From contig CAVUZA010000002.1 in the NCBI GenBank assembly GCA_963745915.1, forward strand, positions 1,550,001 through 1,614,000: 64,000 bases of DNA. Reading direction: 5' to 3'. The DNA comes from VRUE01 sp963745915 (lineage in GTDB: Bacteria > Actinomycetota > Thermoleophilia > Solirubrobacterales > 70-9). The translations under genes were made by a program, and so were the position numbers. The notes beneath the pieces are model-generated. The model was given only the letters and a program-made list of their open reading frames with translations, had not been told where the DNA came from and made no database searches. Each line of letters opens with the position of its first letter. Within the stretch, counting starts at the first letter, position 1. Positions 35,127 through 43,594 of the stretch are shown one piece after another.

Positions 35127-37508
35127 TCAGCCCTCGGCCGGCGCTTCCAGCGCTTCGATCTGCGGCAGTCGCCAGAGGATGCTGGCGATGGCGAGGCCGG
35201 CGGCGGCGGAGAAGAGGGTGAGGAACCACTGGGCCGAGCTGAGCAGGTCCATCTCGAAGAAGTCGCGCAGGGGCGGGATCGCGAGGATGCCGGCGAAGAG
35301 GCCGCCGAGGCCGACGACGAGCATCAGCATGTTGCTCTGGATCGCGATGTGCTCGCGGCCGGGGCCGCGCTCGAGCAGCAGGACGAAGGCGAGGCCGAGG
35401 ACGATCAGGGTCGTCGTCGCCGCGGTGCGGCCGGACTCGAGGCTGCCGCCGAAGACGGTGTCGACGAGGAAGAAGGAGAGGATCGAGCCGAGCGCCGTCG
35501 CCAGCCCGGCGGGCACGGCGAAGGCGGCCAGGGCGCGCAGCAGGCGGCCGCGGTACAGCGGCCCGTCGGAGGGGGCGAGGGCGAGGACGAAGGAGGGGAT
35601 GCCGATCGTCAGGAAGGCGGCCAGGGTCAGGTGGCGGGGCAGGAAGGGGAAGGCGAAGCCGGGCACGGCGACGAGCAGGATCAGCGCCGCGGCGTAGACG
35701 GTCTTGGTCAGGTAGAGGCGGCCGAGGCGGTGGATGTTGCGGGCGATCCGCCGGCCCTCGGCGACCGCCTGCGGCAGGCGGGCGAACTCGTCCTCGAGCA
35801 GGACCACGTCGGCGACCCCCTTGGTCACCTGGGCGCCGGAGCCCATCGCCACCGCCATCCGCGCCTTCTTCAGCGCCGGCACGTCGTTGACGCCGTCGCC
35901 GATCATCGCCGCGTAGCGCCCCGAGGCGGCCAGCGCCCCGACCAGGTCGCGCTTCTGCTCGGGCTTGATCCGGCAGAAGACGGTGTTCTCCTGCGCCGCC
36001 CGGGCCAGGCCCTCGGCGTCGGCGGGCAGCTCGTGGCCCTCGACCACGCCGGCCTCGGGCGGCACGCCGACGGCGTTGGCGACCGCGGTCACGGTCGCCC
36101 TCGCGTCGCCGGAGATCAGCTTCAGCTCGACTTCTTCGGCCCGCATCGAGGCGACCGTCTCGGCGGCGTCGGGCCGCAGCGTCTCCTCCAGCACGACCAG
36201 CGCCACCGGGGCCAGGCGCGGCGGCGCCTGCGCGGCCGGCTCGGAGGGCAGGGCCTCGCTCGACTCGCCGAAGGCGACCACCCGCCGCCCGGCCGCGGTG
36301 TGCTCTTCGAGCTTGGCGGCGAGCCCGGGGGGGAGGGCCAGCGCCCCGGCCTCGGCGAGCACGTCGGGGGCGCCGAGCACGTAGCTGGTGGCGCCGATCC
36401 GCAGCCCGCTCCACTTCCACTCCGAGGAGAAGGGGACCTCGCCCGAGACCCGCTCGGGCTCGCCGGCGAAGCGCTCGCCGATCGCCTCCAGGGTGCGGTT
36501 GCGCTCGCCGGCGCTGGCGGCGAAGCGCCCCAGCGCCGCATGCGCGGCGGCCGGCGCCAGCCCCTCGGCGACCTCGGCGCCGAGCAGGCGCAGCTCGCCG
36601 TCGGTCAGGGTCCCGGTCTTGTCGACGCAGATCGTGTCGACGGCGGCGAGGCTCTCGGTCGCGCTCATCTGCTGGACCAGCGTGTTGCGGCGCGCCAGGC
36701 GCACGGCGGCGACGGCGAAGGTGACGCTCATCAGCAGCACCAGCCCCTCGGGGACCAGCGTCACCAGGCCGGCGGTCGCCGTCTGCGCCGCCTCTTCGAT
36801 CCCGGTGTTGCGCAGCTTCAGCGTCAGCACCAGCAGGATCGCCAGCGGCACCATGCCGTAGACGCAGGCGACGATCACCCGGTTGACCTCGCCCTGCAGC
36901 GGCGAGGGCGGGTGGCGGAAGGCCTTCGCCTCGCCGGCCAGGCGGCCCGCGTAGCTCTCCTCGCGCACCGCGTCGACGACGTAGGAGCCCGAGCCGCTGA
37001 TGCAGAACGAGCCCGAGAGCGCCCGCTCGCCGAGTCCCTTGCGCACCCCGTCGGCCTCGCCGGTGAGCAGCGACTCGTCGAGCGTCAGGCCGCGGCTGCG
37101 CGCCACCTCGCCGTCGGCGACCAGCTGGTCGCCGGGCTCGACCTGGATCGTGTCGCCGGGGACGATCTCCTCGGCCAGCAGCTCGACCACGGCGCCGTCG
37201 CGCAGCACCCGCGCGTGGGGGGCGACCAGCACCGCCAGCTCGTCGAGGGTGCGCTTGGCCTTCAGCTCCTGGCGGATCCCGATCCAGCTGTTGACGACGG
37301 CGATCAGGCCGAAGACCGAGTCGGCGTAGAGCCCGAGCCCGAGGTCGAGGACGAAGAAGCCGCCGATGATCGCGTTGAAGAGGGTGAAGACGTTGCCGGC
37401 GACGATGCTCGAGGTCGAGCGCGAGGAGGTCTCCGGCGGCGCGCCCAGCTGGCGCAGGCGCCTGGCCGCGGTTGCGCTCGACAGTCCCCGCTCTTGGGCT
37501 TCGCTCAT
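35127..37508 (-). CDS. HAD-IC family P-type cation-transporting ATPase
   Basis: The 793-aa membrane pump has the phosphorylated Asp296 in CVDKTGTLTDGEL, the TGEAD actuator loop (SLLTGEADGV), the hinge MIGDGVNDVPALKKARMAVA, and about ten membrane helices with a PEGLVLLMSV M4 motif. It lacks N-terminal metal-binding domains. The type fits the Ca/Mg-like P2/P3 group of actinobacteria, such as CtpE, which exports or imports divalent cations; the PEGL instead of CPC in M4 argues against a heavy-metal pump. Start ATG 37508, only 29 nt from the divergent LLM gene. Confidence 0.9.
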   Translation of the reverse strand: MSEAQERGLSSATAARRLRQLGAPPETSSRSTSSIVAGNVFTLFNAIIGGFFVLDLGLGLYADSVFGLIAVVNSWIGIRQELKAKRTLDELAVLVAPHARVLRDGAVVELLAEEIVPGDTIQVEPGDQLVADGEVARSRGLTLDESLLTGEADGVRKGLGERALSGSFCISGSGSYVVDAVREESYAGRLAGEAKAFRHPPSPLQGEVNRVIVACVYGMVPLAILLVLTLKLRNTGIEEAAQTATAGLVTLVPEGLVLLMSVTFAVAAVRLARRNTLVQQMSATESLAAVDTICVDKTGTLTDGELRLLGAEVAEGLAPAAAHAALGRFAASAGERNRTLEAIGERFAGEPERVSGEVPFSSEWKWSGLRIGATSYVLGAPDVLAEAGALALPPGLAAKLEEHTAAGRRVVAFGESSEALPSEPAAQAPPRLAPVALVVLEETLRPDAAETVASMRAEEVELKLISGDARATVTAVANAVGVPPEAGVVEGHELPADAEGLARAAQENTVFCRIKPEQKRDLVGALAASGRYAAMIGDGVNDVPALKKARMAVAMGSGAQVTKGVADVVLLEDEFARLPQAVAEGRRIARNIHRLGRLYLTKTVYAAALILLVAVPGFAFPFLPRHLTLAAFLTIGIPSFVLALAPSDGPLYRGRLLRALAAFAVPAGLATALGSILSFFLVDTVFGGSLESGRTAATTTLIVLGLAFVLLLERGPGREHIAIQSNMLMLVVGLGGLFAGILAIPPLRDFFEMDLLSSAQWFLTLFSAAAGLAIASILWRLPQIEALEAPAEG

Positions 37509-37514
37509 CGCCGT

Positions 37515-37525
37515 CTATTCAATAG
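37515..37525. promoter_or_regulatory. Symmetric -10-like element between divergent genes
   Basis: CTATT-C-AATAG is palindromic and is the only AT-rich sequence in the 29-nt gap between the P-type ATPase and LLM start codons. It could serve as -10 box on both strands. If so, at least the ATPase mRNA would be nearly leaderless. Confidence 0.35.
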
Positions 37526-37537
37526 GGTGCGCGGCGG

Positions 37538-38584
37538 ATGGGACTGAAGCTCGGACTCAACCTCGGCTACTGGGGCATCGGCCCGGCCGGCGAGGACGCC
37601 CTCGAGGTGGTCAAGGCCGCCGAGGCCGCCGGCTACGAGTCGGTCTGGGCGGCGGAGTCCTACGGCTCCGACGTGGTCAGCGTGCTCGCCTGGCTCGCCG
37701 GGCAGACCGAGACGATCAACCTCGGCGCCGCGATCATGCAGGTCCCGGCCCGCCCGCCGGCCGCCGCGGCGATGGCCGGGGCGACGATCGACAAGCTCTC
37801 CGGCGGCCGCTTCCTCTTCGGCTTCGGCCCCTCCGGCCCGCAGGTCTCCGAAGGCTGGTACGGGGTCGACTACGCCAAGCCCTGGGGCCGCACCCGCGAG
37901 TACATCGAGGTGGTGCGGGAGATCATCGCCCGCGAGGGCCCGGTCGACCACCAGGGCACCCACTACACGCTGCCGCTGCCCGGCGGCGAGGGCAAGCCGC
38001 TGAAGCTCAACTTCCACCCCCAGCGCAACCGGATCCCGGTCTTCGTCGGCGCGATCGGGCGCAAATCGGTCGAGATGGCGGCCGAGGTCGCCGACGGCTG
38101 GATCCCGATCTTCTTCTCCGTCGACGCCTTCGAGGCGACCTGGGGCGAGCACCTCGAGGCCGGCTTCGCCAAGGGCGGCCGGCAGCGCTCCGACCTCGAG
38201 GTCTCGCCCTCGCTGCAGGTCGCGATCGACGGCGACCAAGAGGCGGCCAAGGCGGTCGTCAAGGCCGGCCTGGTCCTCTACTTCGGCGGCATGGGCAGCA
38301 AGAAGACCAACTTCTACGTCGACCTCGCCCACCGCTTCGGCTTCGGCGAGGTCGCCGACGAGGTCCAGCGCCTCTTCCAGGACGGCGACCGCGCCGGCGC
38401 TTTCGCCGCCGTGCCCGACGAGGTGGTCGAGGCGACCTCCCTGGTCGGCACCGAGGCCGAGGTGGCGGAGCGGGTCGAGCGCTTCCGCGGCGCCGGCATC
38501 GACCGCCTGATCGTCTCCCCGGTCCACGCCGAGCGCGACCAGCAACTGCACACCTTGCAGCGCCTCGCGGCGCTGATCGCATAA
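37538..38584 (+). CDS. LLM-class F420-dependent oxidoreductase
   Basis: The 348-aa TIM-barrel protein of the luciferase-like monooxygenase superfamily begins GLKLGLNLGYWGIGPAGEDA. The segments YESVWAAESYGSDVVSVLAW, AAIMQVPARPPAAAAMAGAT and GRFLFGFGPSGPQVSEGWYG are typical of F420-dependent (rather than FMN-dependent) actinobacterial members. The substrate is unknown. A paralogue lies at 44556-45488. It is followed after 22 nt by the transhydrogenase genes and may be in the same transcript. Confidence 0.87.
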   Translation: MGLKLGLNLGYWGIGPAGEDALEVVKAAEAAGYESVWAAESYGSDVVSVLAWLAGQTETINLGAAIMQVPARPPAAAAMAGATIDKLSGGRFLFGFGPSGPQVSEGWYGVDYAKPWGRTREYIEVVREIIAREGPVDHQGTHYTLPLPGGEGKPLKLNFHPQRNRIPVFVGAIGRKSVEMAAEVADGWIPIFFSVDAFEATWGEHLEAGFAKGGRQRSDLEVSPSLQVAIDGDQEAAKAVVKAGLVLYFGGMGSKKTNFYVDLAHRFGFGEVADEVQRLFQDGDRAGAFAAVPDEVVEATSLVGTEAEVAERVERFRGAGIDRLIVSPVHAERDQQLHTLQRLAALIA

Positions 38585-38606
38585 CCTCCCGCGCCGCATC
38601 CCGACG

Positions 38607-39734
38607 ATGAAGATCGGAGTTCCGAAAGAGAGTGCCGCGGGGGAGCGCCGGGTCGCGCTCGTCCCTGACGTGGTCAAGTCGCTGGCCGCCGGCGAGAAGA
38701 TCGACGTCGCGGTCGAGAAGGGCGCCGGCGAGGCCGCCGGCCACCCCGACTCGCAGTACAGCGAGGCCGGCGCCGAGGTCGTCGAGGGCGAGGTTACGTG
38801 GGGCGCCGACGTCGTCCTCCGCGTCGCCGCCCCGAGCACCGAGGAGATCGGCCGGCTGAAGTCCGGCCAGGTGCTGATCGGCCACCTGGCGCCCTGGACC
38901 GCGGCCGACTCGAACAAGGCCCTGGCCGCCGCCGGCGTCACCAGCTTCGCGATGGAGGCCGTGCCGCGCACCACCCGCGCCCAGGCGATGGACGCCCTCT
39001 CCTCGCAGGCCGCCGCCGCCGGCTACGCCGCCACCCTGCTCGCCGCCCGCGAGTCGGGCCGCTTCTTCGGCATGATGACCACCGCCGCCGGCACCGTGCC
39101 GCCGGCCAAGGCGCTGGTCCTCGGCGCCGGCGTCGCCGGCCTGCAGGCGGTCGCCACCGCCAAGCGCCTCGGCGCGATCGTCACCGGCTTCGACATCCGC
39201 CGCGCCGCCTGGGAGCAGATCGCCTCGCTCGGCGGCCGGCCGCTGGAACTGGACTTCATTCCCGACGCCGAGGGCGAGGGCGGCTACGCGCGGCCGCTGA
39301 CCGAGGAGGAGAACGCCCAGGTGCGCGACGCGCTCGGCGAGAACGCCGCCCGGCAGGACGTGATCGTCACCACTGCGGCGATCCCCGGCCGGCCGGCGCC
39401 GCTGCTGATCACCGCCGAGGCGGTGCGCGGCATGCAGCCCGGCTCGGTGATCGTCGACCTCGCCGCCGAGACCGGCGGCAACTGCGAGCTGACCGAGGCC
39501 GGTGAGACCGTGGTCGAGAACGGGGTCAAGGTGATCGGCCCGCGCAACCTGGCCAGCGAGATGCCGGTGCCGGCCTCGCAGCTGTACGCGAAGAACCTCG
39601 AGAACCTGCTCGGCCTGCTGGTCGACGAGGAGGGCGCGCTGAAGGTCGACTTCGAGGACGACATCGTCGACGCCGCCTGCATCACCCACGGCGGCGAGAT
39701 CCACAACGAGAGGGCAGCCGGGAGGGACGCATGA
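38607..39734 (+). CDS. pntAA: NAD(P) transhydrogenase subunit alpha part 1 (NAD-binding domain)
   Basis: The 375-aa protein is the soluble dI domain of proton-translocating transhydrogenase. It begins MKIGVPKESAAGERRVALVP and contains RTTRAQAMDALSSQAAAAGY, the NAD-binding VLGAGVAGLQAVATAKRLGA and a Rossmann strand FDIRRAAWEQIASLGG. It exchanges hydride between NADH and NADP+. Split alpha subunits as here (three genes in total) are common in actinobacteria. The stop overlaps the next ATG by 4 nt. Confidence 0.95.
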   Translation: MKIGVPKESAAGERRVALVPDVVKSLAAGEKIDVAVEKGAGEAAGHPDSQYSEAGAEVVEGEVTWGADVVLRVAAPSTEEIGRLKSGQVLIGHLAPWTAADSNKALAAAGVTSFAMEAVPRTTRAQAMDALSSQAAAAGYAATLLAARESGRFFGMMTTAAGTVPPAKALVLGAGVAGLQAVATAKRLGAIVTGFDIRRAAWEQIASLGGRPLELDFIPDAEGEGGYARPLTEEENAQVRDALGENAARQDVIVTTAAIPGRPAPLLITAEAVRGMQPGSVIVDLAAETGGNCELTEAGETVVENGVKVIGPRNLASEMPVPASQLYAKNLENLLGLLVDEEGALKVDFEDDIVDAACITHGGEIHNERAAGRDA

Positions 39735-40027
39735 GCCTGATGACCGAGATCACGATCTTCGTGCTCGCCGCCTTCGTCGGCTTCGAGGTGATCTCGAAGG
39801 TGCCGACGACCCTGCACACGCCGCTGATGTCGCAGACCAACGCGATCCACGGCATCGTCATGCTCGGCGGCCTGATCGTCGTCGGCTACGCCGACGACCC
39901 GCTCGAGTACGTCATCGGCACGATCGCGATCGCCTTCGGCGCGATCAACATCGTCGGTGGCTTCATGGTCACCGACCGGATGCTCGGCATGTTCAGCAAA
40001 AAGCCGAAACCGAAGGACGGGTCATGA
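39731..40027 (+). CDS. pntAB: NAD(P) transhydrogenase subunit alpha part 2 (membrane)
   Basis: The 98-aa membrane protein has three predicted helices (about residues 6-24, 38-56 and 60-84). VGFEVISKVPTTLHTPLMSQ and TNAIHGIVMLGGLIVVGY are the conserved dII segments, including the PTTLHTPLMS loop. It forms part of the proton channel with PntB. It overlaps both neighbours by 4 nt, so the three subunits are translationally coupled. Confidence 0.94.
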   Translation: MSLMTEITIFVLAAFVGFEVISKVPTTLHTPLMSQTNAIHGIVMLGGLIVVGYADDPLEYVIGTIAIAFGAINIVGGFMVTDRMLGMFSKKPKPKDGS

Positions 40028-41454
40028 GCCTCGCCGTGCTCGAGCCCGGTGGCGACGGCGCCACCGCGCTCTACATCGTCGCCTTCTCGCTCTTCATCCT
40101 CGGCGTCCGCCGCGGCACCCACCCGACCACGGCCAAGCAGGGCAACCTGATCGCCGCGGTCGGCATGGCGATCGCGGTCGTCACCACGCTGCTGCTCGAC
40201 GGGATCGGCAACTGGGGCCTGATCGCGCTCGGCCTCGGCGTCGGCACCGCCGTCGGCGTGATCGCCTCGGTGCGCGTGCAGATGACCGAGATGCCGCAGA
40301 TGGTCGCCCTCTACAACGGCGTCGGCGGCGGCGCCGTGGCCCTGATCGCCTGGTCGGAGATCCGCAACGGGATCGCCGAGATCGACCACGGCGCGATCGC
40401 CTCGATCCCGCTCGACACGCTGATCCCGGTCCTCTTCGCCGCGGTCGTCGGCTCGGTCTCCTTCTGGGGCTCGAACATCGCCTTCGCCAAGCTGCAGGAT
40501 CTGATCCCGACCCGGCCGCTGGCGGTCCCCGGCCAGCAGGTGATCAACGCGATCCTGCTGATCGGCATCGTCGCCGCCTGCGTCAACATCGCGATCAACA
40601 ACGACGATCCCAACCAGGCGATCTTCATCGCGATTCTGGTCGCCGCCGGCCTGCTCGGCAACCTCGTCGTGCTGCCGATCGGCGGCGCCGACATGCCGGT
40701 CGTGATCTCGCTGCTCAACGCCTTCACCGGCCTCTCCGCGGCCGCCGCCGGCTTCGCCCTGGACAACGTCGCCCTGATCGTCGCCGGCACCCTGGTCGGC
40801 TCCTCGGGAACGATCCTGACGATGGAGATGGCGACGGCGATGAACCGCTCGGTCGGCAACATCCTCTTCGCCGGCTTCGGCGGCGCCCCCGCGAGCGGTG
40901 GCGGCGGCTCGGGCGAGGAGCGCCCGCACACCTCGATCGGCGCCCAGGACGCGGCGATCAAGCTCGCCTACGCCGACTCGGTGACGATCGTCCCCGGCTA
41001 CGGGCTGGCCGTCGCCCAGGCCCAGCACGCGATCAAGGAGGTCGCCGACGAGCTGGAGAAGCGCGGCGTCACCGTCAACTACGCGATCCACCCCGTCGCC
41101 GGCCGCATGCCGGGCCACATGAACGTCCTGCTCGCCGAGGCCGACGTGCCCTACGAGCAGCTCAAGGAGATGGAGGAGATCAACCCGGAGCTGCCGCGCA
41201 CCGACGTCGCCGTCGTCGTCGGCGCCAACGACGTCACCAACCCGGCGGCCAAGAACGACCCCGACAGCCCGATCGCCGGCATGCCGATCATCGAAGTCTC
41301 CGAGGCCCAGCAGGTGATCGTGATCAAGCGCTCGCTCAGCCCCGGCTTCGCCGGCATCGACAACGACCTCTTCTACGAACCGAACACCTCGATGCTCTTC
41401 GCCGACGCCAAACAGGCCGCCGCCGACATCGCCTCCGAGATCCAGGGCCTGTAG
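40024..41454 (+). CDS. pntB: NAD(P) transhydrogenase subunit beta
   Basis: The 476-aa protein has about nine N-terminal membrane helices and a C-terminal NADP(H)-binding dIII domain (about residues 300-476). TEMPQMVALYNGVGGGAVAL and SGTILTMEMATAMNRSVGNI are membrane hallmarks. VTIVPGYGLAVAQAQHAIKE, HPVAGRMPGHMNVLLAEADV and VGANDVTNPAAKNDPDSPIA form the NADP site. With PntAA and PntAB it links proton motive force to NADPH supply. Confidence 0.96.
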   Translation: MSLAVLEPGGDGATALYIVAFSLFILGVRRGTHPTTAKQGNLIAAVGMAIAVVTTLLLDGIGNWGLIALGLGVGTAVGVIASVRVQMTEMPQMVALYNGVGGGAVALIAWSEIRNGIAEIDHGAIASIPLDTLIPVLFAAVVGSVSFWGSNIAFAKLQDLIPTRPLAVPGQQVINAILLIGIVAACVNIAINNDDPNQAIFIAILVAAGLLGNLVVLPIGGADMPVVISLLNAFTGLSAAAAGFALDNVALIVAGTLVGSSGTILTMEMATAMNRSVGNILFAGFGGAPASGGGGSGEERPHTSIGAQDAAIKLAYADSVTIVPGYGLAVAQAQHAIKEVADELEKRGVTVNYAIHPVAGRMPGHMNVLLAEADVPYEQLKEMEEINPELPRTDVAVVVGANDVTNPAAKNDPDSPIAGMPIIEVSEAQQVIVIKRSLSPGFAGIDNDLFYEPNTSMLFADAKQAAADIASEIQGL

Positions 41455-41497
41455 CCGTCCGGGGGGAGAGTTTCGGCCGCTGCGCCCTTAGTTCTAT

Positions 41498-42424
41498 GTG
41501 AACTATCGCGAGCGGGGGCAGGGGACGGTGGAGTGGGTGGCGCTGGTCTGCGTGGTGGCGCTGGCGCTCGCGGGGCTGGTTGCGGCCGGGGCGCGGGTGC
41601 CGGGGACGGCGCTGGTGCGGGGGATCGGGGCGCGGATTCTCTGCGCGGTGGCGATGGGGGACCGCTGTGGGGACGAGCCGGCGCTGATCGCCGCCTACGG
41701 CAGCGAGGTGGGGCGGCTGGTGCGCCGCCACGCTCCTGAACTGCTCTTCGAGCGCGGCTCGCGGGCGCTGCCGGTCAACTACAGGCGCTGCCGGGCGACC
41801 GCCTGCGGCGACGGCAGGGACCGCGGGCTCGTCCTGCACAGCGACGCCGGCCTGCCGCCGACCGCCTTCGTCCATGTCATCGACTGCCGCCCCGCCGCGG
41901 CCGAGGACTCATTTGCGGCCGGCTATGACTGCAGCGGCGAGCGCGCCGGCAACCTCTACGTGCAGCTGTGGACCTACTACGCCGACTCCGCCACCCTGCG
42001 CGGCGTTCCTGTCGCCGGCGAGAAGGGCTATCACCGCGACGACTGGGAGTCGGTCCGGCTGCGCGTCCGCCCCGACGGCTCGGTCGACCAGCGCGCCTCC
42101 TCCCACCACGGCTACAACCACGACCGCAGCGTCGCCAACTGGGGCTCGGACGCCGGCATCGGCCCGCTGAAGGACGCCGCCGAGGCGCTCGGCGCCCGCC
42201 CGCGCGGCGGCTGGGGCCCGGAGACCCGGGTCCTGCTCGTCTCCGGCGGCAGCCACGCCGGCAACGTTGCCGGCGAGCAGGACGGCGACCGCCGCACCCC
42301 CTCCCGCCGAGTCCACCTGATCGCGCTCGAGCCGATCGCCGCCGCCGACCCGACCCGCTTCGCGATCTCCCCGCCCTGGCGCAAGCGAGTCTGGCGCGAC
42401 CCCGAGGCCGAAGGCACCGAGTAG
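41498..42424 (+). CDS. Secreted protein with pilin-like N-terminus and a HRDDWE domain
   Basis: The 308-aa protein starts at GTG 41498. The N-terminus NYRERGQGTVEWVALVCVVA looks like a class III/Flp-type prepilin leader: a short basic stretch, GQGTVEW with Glu at position 5 after a possible cleavage site, then a hydrophobic helix. The rest (about 130-300) contains LWTYYADSATLRGVPVAGEK, GYHRDDWESVRLRVRPDGSV, HGYNHDRSVANWGSDAG and LLVSGGSHAGNV. The HxDDWE block is reminiscent of the GHRHDWE motif of NPP1-like or Vps62-like domains, but I cannot assign it. Extracellular location is inferred. Confidence 0.65.
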   Translation: MNYRERGQGTVEWVALVCVVALALAGLVAAGARVPGTALVRGIGARILCAVAMGDRCGDEPALIAAYGSEVGRLVRRHAPELLFERGSRALPVNYRRCRATACGDGRDRGLVLHSDAGLPPTAFVHVIDCRPAAAEDSFAAGYDCSGERAGNLYVQLWTYYADSATLRGVPVAGEKGYHRDDWESVRLRVRPDGSVDQRASSHHGYNHDRSVANWGSDAGIGPLKDAAEALGARPRGGWGPETRVLLVSGGSHAGNVAGEQDGDRRTPSRRVHLIALEPIAAADPTRFAISPPWRKRVWRDPEAEGTE

Positions 42425-42481
42425 ACGGAAGCTCACACGCCGGGAAGCGGGTCTCGCTAGGGTTTCCGCATCGCCACCGAG

Positions 42482-43594
42482 GTGACGTCCAGGACCAAGG
42501 AAGCGATCGCCCAGCGCCTCGCCGAGGCGAGGGAGAGGACGTTGACGCTGCTCGAGCCGCTCGACGACGCCCAGCTCAACCGCGTCTACTCGCCGCTGCT
42601 CAGCCCGCTGGCCTGGGACCTGGGCCACATCGCCAACTTCGAGGAGCTCTGGCTGGTGCAGACGATCGGCGGCCGCGAGCCGCTGCATGGCGAGCTCGGC
42701 CGCCTCTACGACGCGATCGAGAACCCGCGCAAGACCCGCGGCGAGCTGCCGATCCTGCGCGACGCCGAGTTGCGCGCCTACCTCGCCGACGTGCGCGAGC
42801 GCACGCTCGAGGTGCTCGACGAGGTCGAGATCGGCCCGCAGGCCGACGACCGCCTGCTGCGCGACGGCTTCGTCTACGAGATGCTGCTCGCCCACGAGCT
42901 GCAGCACCAGGAGACGATGCTGCAGCTGCTGCAGCTCCTCGACGGCTACGAGCCGCTCGACGGCGCTCCCCGCCCGGCCGCCGAGCCGCCCGCCGCCGCG
43001 GCCGGGACGATCTCCGTCGCCGCCGGCGAGTACGAGATCGGCGCCGGCCCGCACGGCTTCGCCTACGACAACGAGCGCGCCCGCCACGCCGTCGCCCTCG
43101 ACGCTTTCGAGATCGAAGCGACGCCGGTCAGCAACGGCGCCTACGCCGAGTTCGTCGCCGAGACCGGCGCCGAGCCGCCGATGTACTGGCGCCACGACGG
43201 CCAGGCCGGCTGGGTGAGCACGGCGATGGGGCGCTGCGAGCCGCTCGACCCGCGCCTGCCCGTGACCCACGTCTCCTGGGAGGAGGCCGAGGCCTACGCC
43301 CGCTGGGCCGGCCGGCGGTTGCCCAGCGAGCAGGAGTGGGAGGCCGCCAGCCCGCGACTGGCGGGGGTCGGCCAGGTCTGGGAGTGGACCTCGTCGGACT
43401 TCCTCGCCTACCCCAGCTTCGAGGCCTTCCCCTACCCCGAATACTCGGAGGTCTTCTTCGGCGACGGCTACAAGGTGCTGCGCGGCGGCTCCTGGGCGAC
43501 GCACCCGAGCGTGATGCGGCCCAGCTTCCGCAACTGGGACCTGCCCCAACGCCGCCAGATCTTCGCCGGCCTGCGCTGCGCGAGGGACGCATGA
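42482..43594 (+). CDS. egtB: Ergothioneine biosynthesis protein EgtB
   Basis: The 370-aa non-heme iron sulfoxide synthase has an N-terminal DinB-like domain with iron ligands in DLGHIANFEELWLVQ and LAHELQHQETMLQLL (HxxxH type) and a C-terminal formylglycine-generating-enzyme-like domain. The latter shows THVSWEEAEAYARWAGRRLP, SEQEWEAAS, GQVWEWTSSDFLAYP and VLRGGSWATHPSVMRPSFRN. It joins hercynine to a thiol donor with oxygen. It is somewhat shorter than mycobacterial EgtB. Start GTG 42482. The gene overlaps egtD by 4 nt. EgtA and EgtC are not encoded nearby. Confidence 0.92.
   Translation: MTSRTKEAIAQRLAEARERTLTLLEPLDDAQLNRVYSPLLSPLAWDLGHIANFEELWLVQTIGGREPLHGELGRLYDAIENPRKTRGELPILRDAELRAYLADVRERTLEVLDEVEIGPQADDRLLRDGFVYEMLLAHELQHQETMLQLLQLLDGYEPLDGAPRPAAEPPAAAAGTISVAAGEYEIGAGPHGFAYDNERARHAVALDAFEIEATPVSNGAYAEFVAETGAEPPMYWRHDGQAGWVSTAMGRCEPLDPRLPVTHVSWEEAEAYARWAGRRLPSEQEWEAASPRLAGVGQVWEWTSSDFLAYPSFEAFPYPEYSEVFFGDGYKVLRGGSWATHPSVMRPSFRNWDLPQRRQIFAGLRCARDA

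Noticed and set aside
33397..36420. A 1007-codon minus-strand frame opposite the sulfatase and P-type ATPase
   Set aside because: It has no recognisable motifs, its composition is that of a shadow frame, and it is antisense to the sulfatase while lying in the wrong frame across the ATPase gene.
33436..43594. EgtB as the formylglycine-generating enzyme for the sulfatase
   Set aside because: The SUMF-like domain of this protein is joined to a DinB domain with iron ligands and overlaps egtD, which identifies it as EgtB, not FGE.
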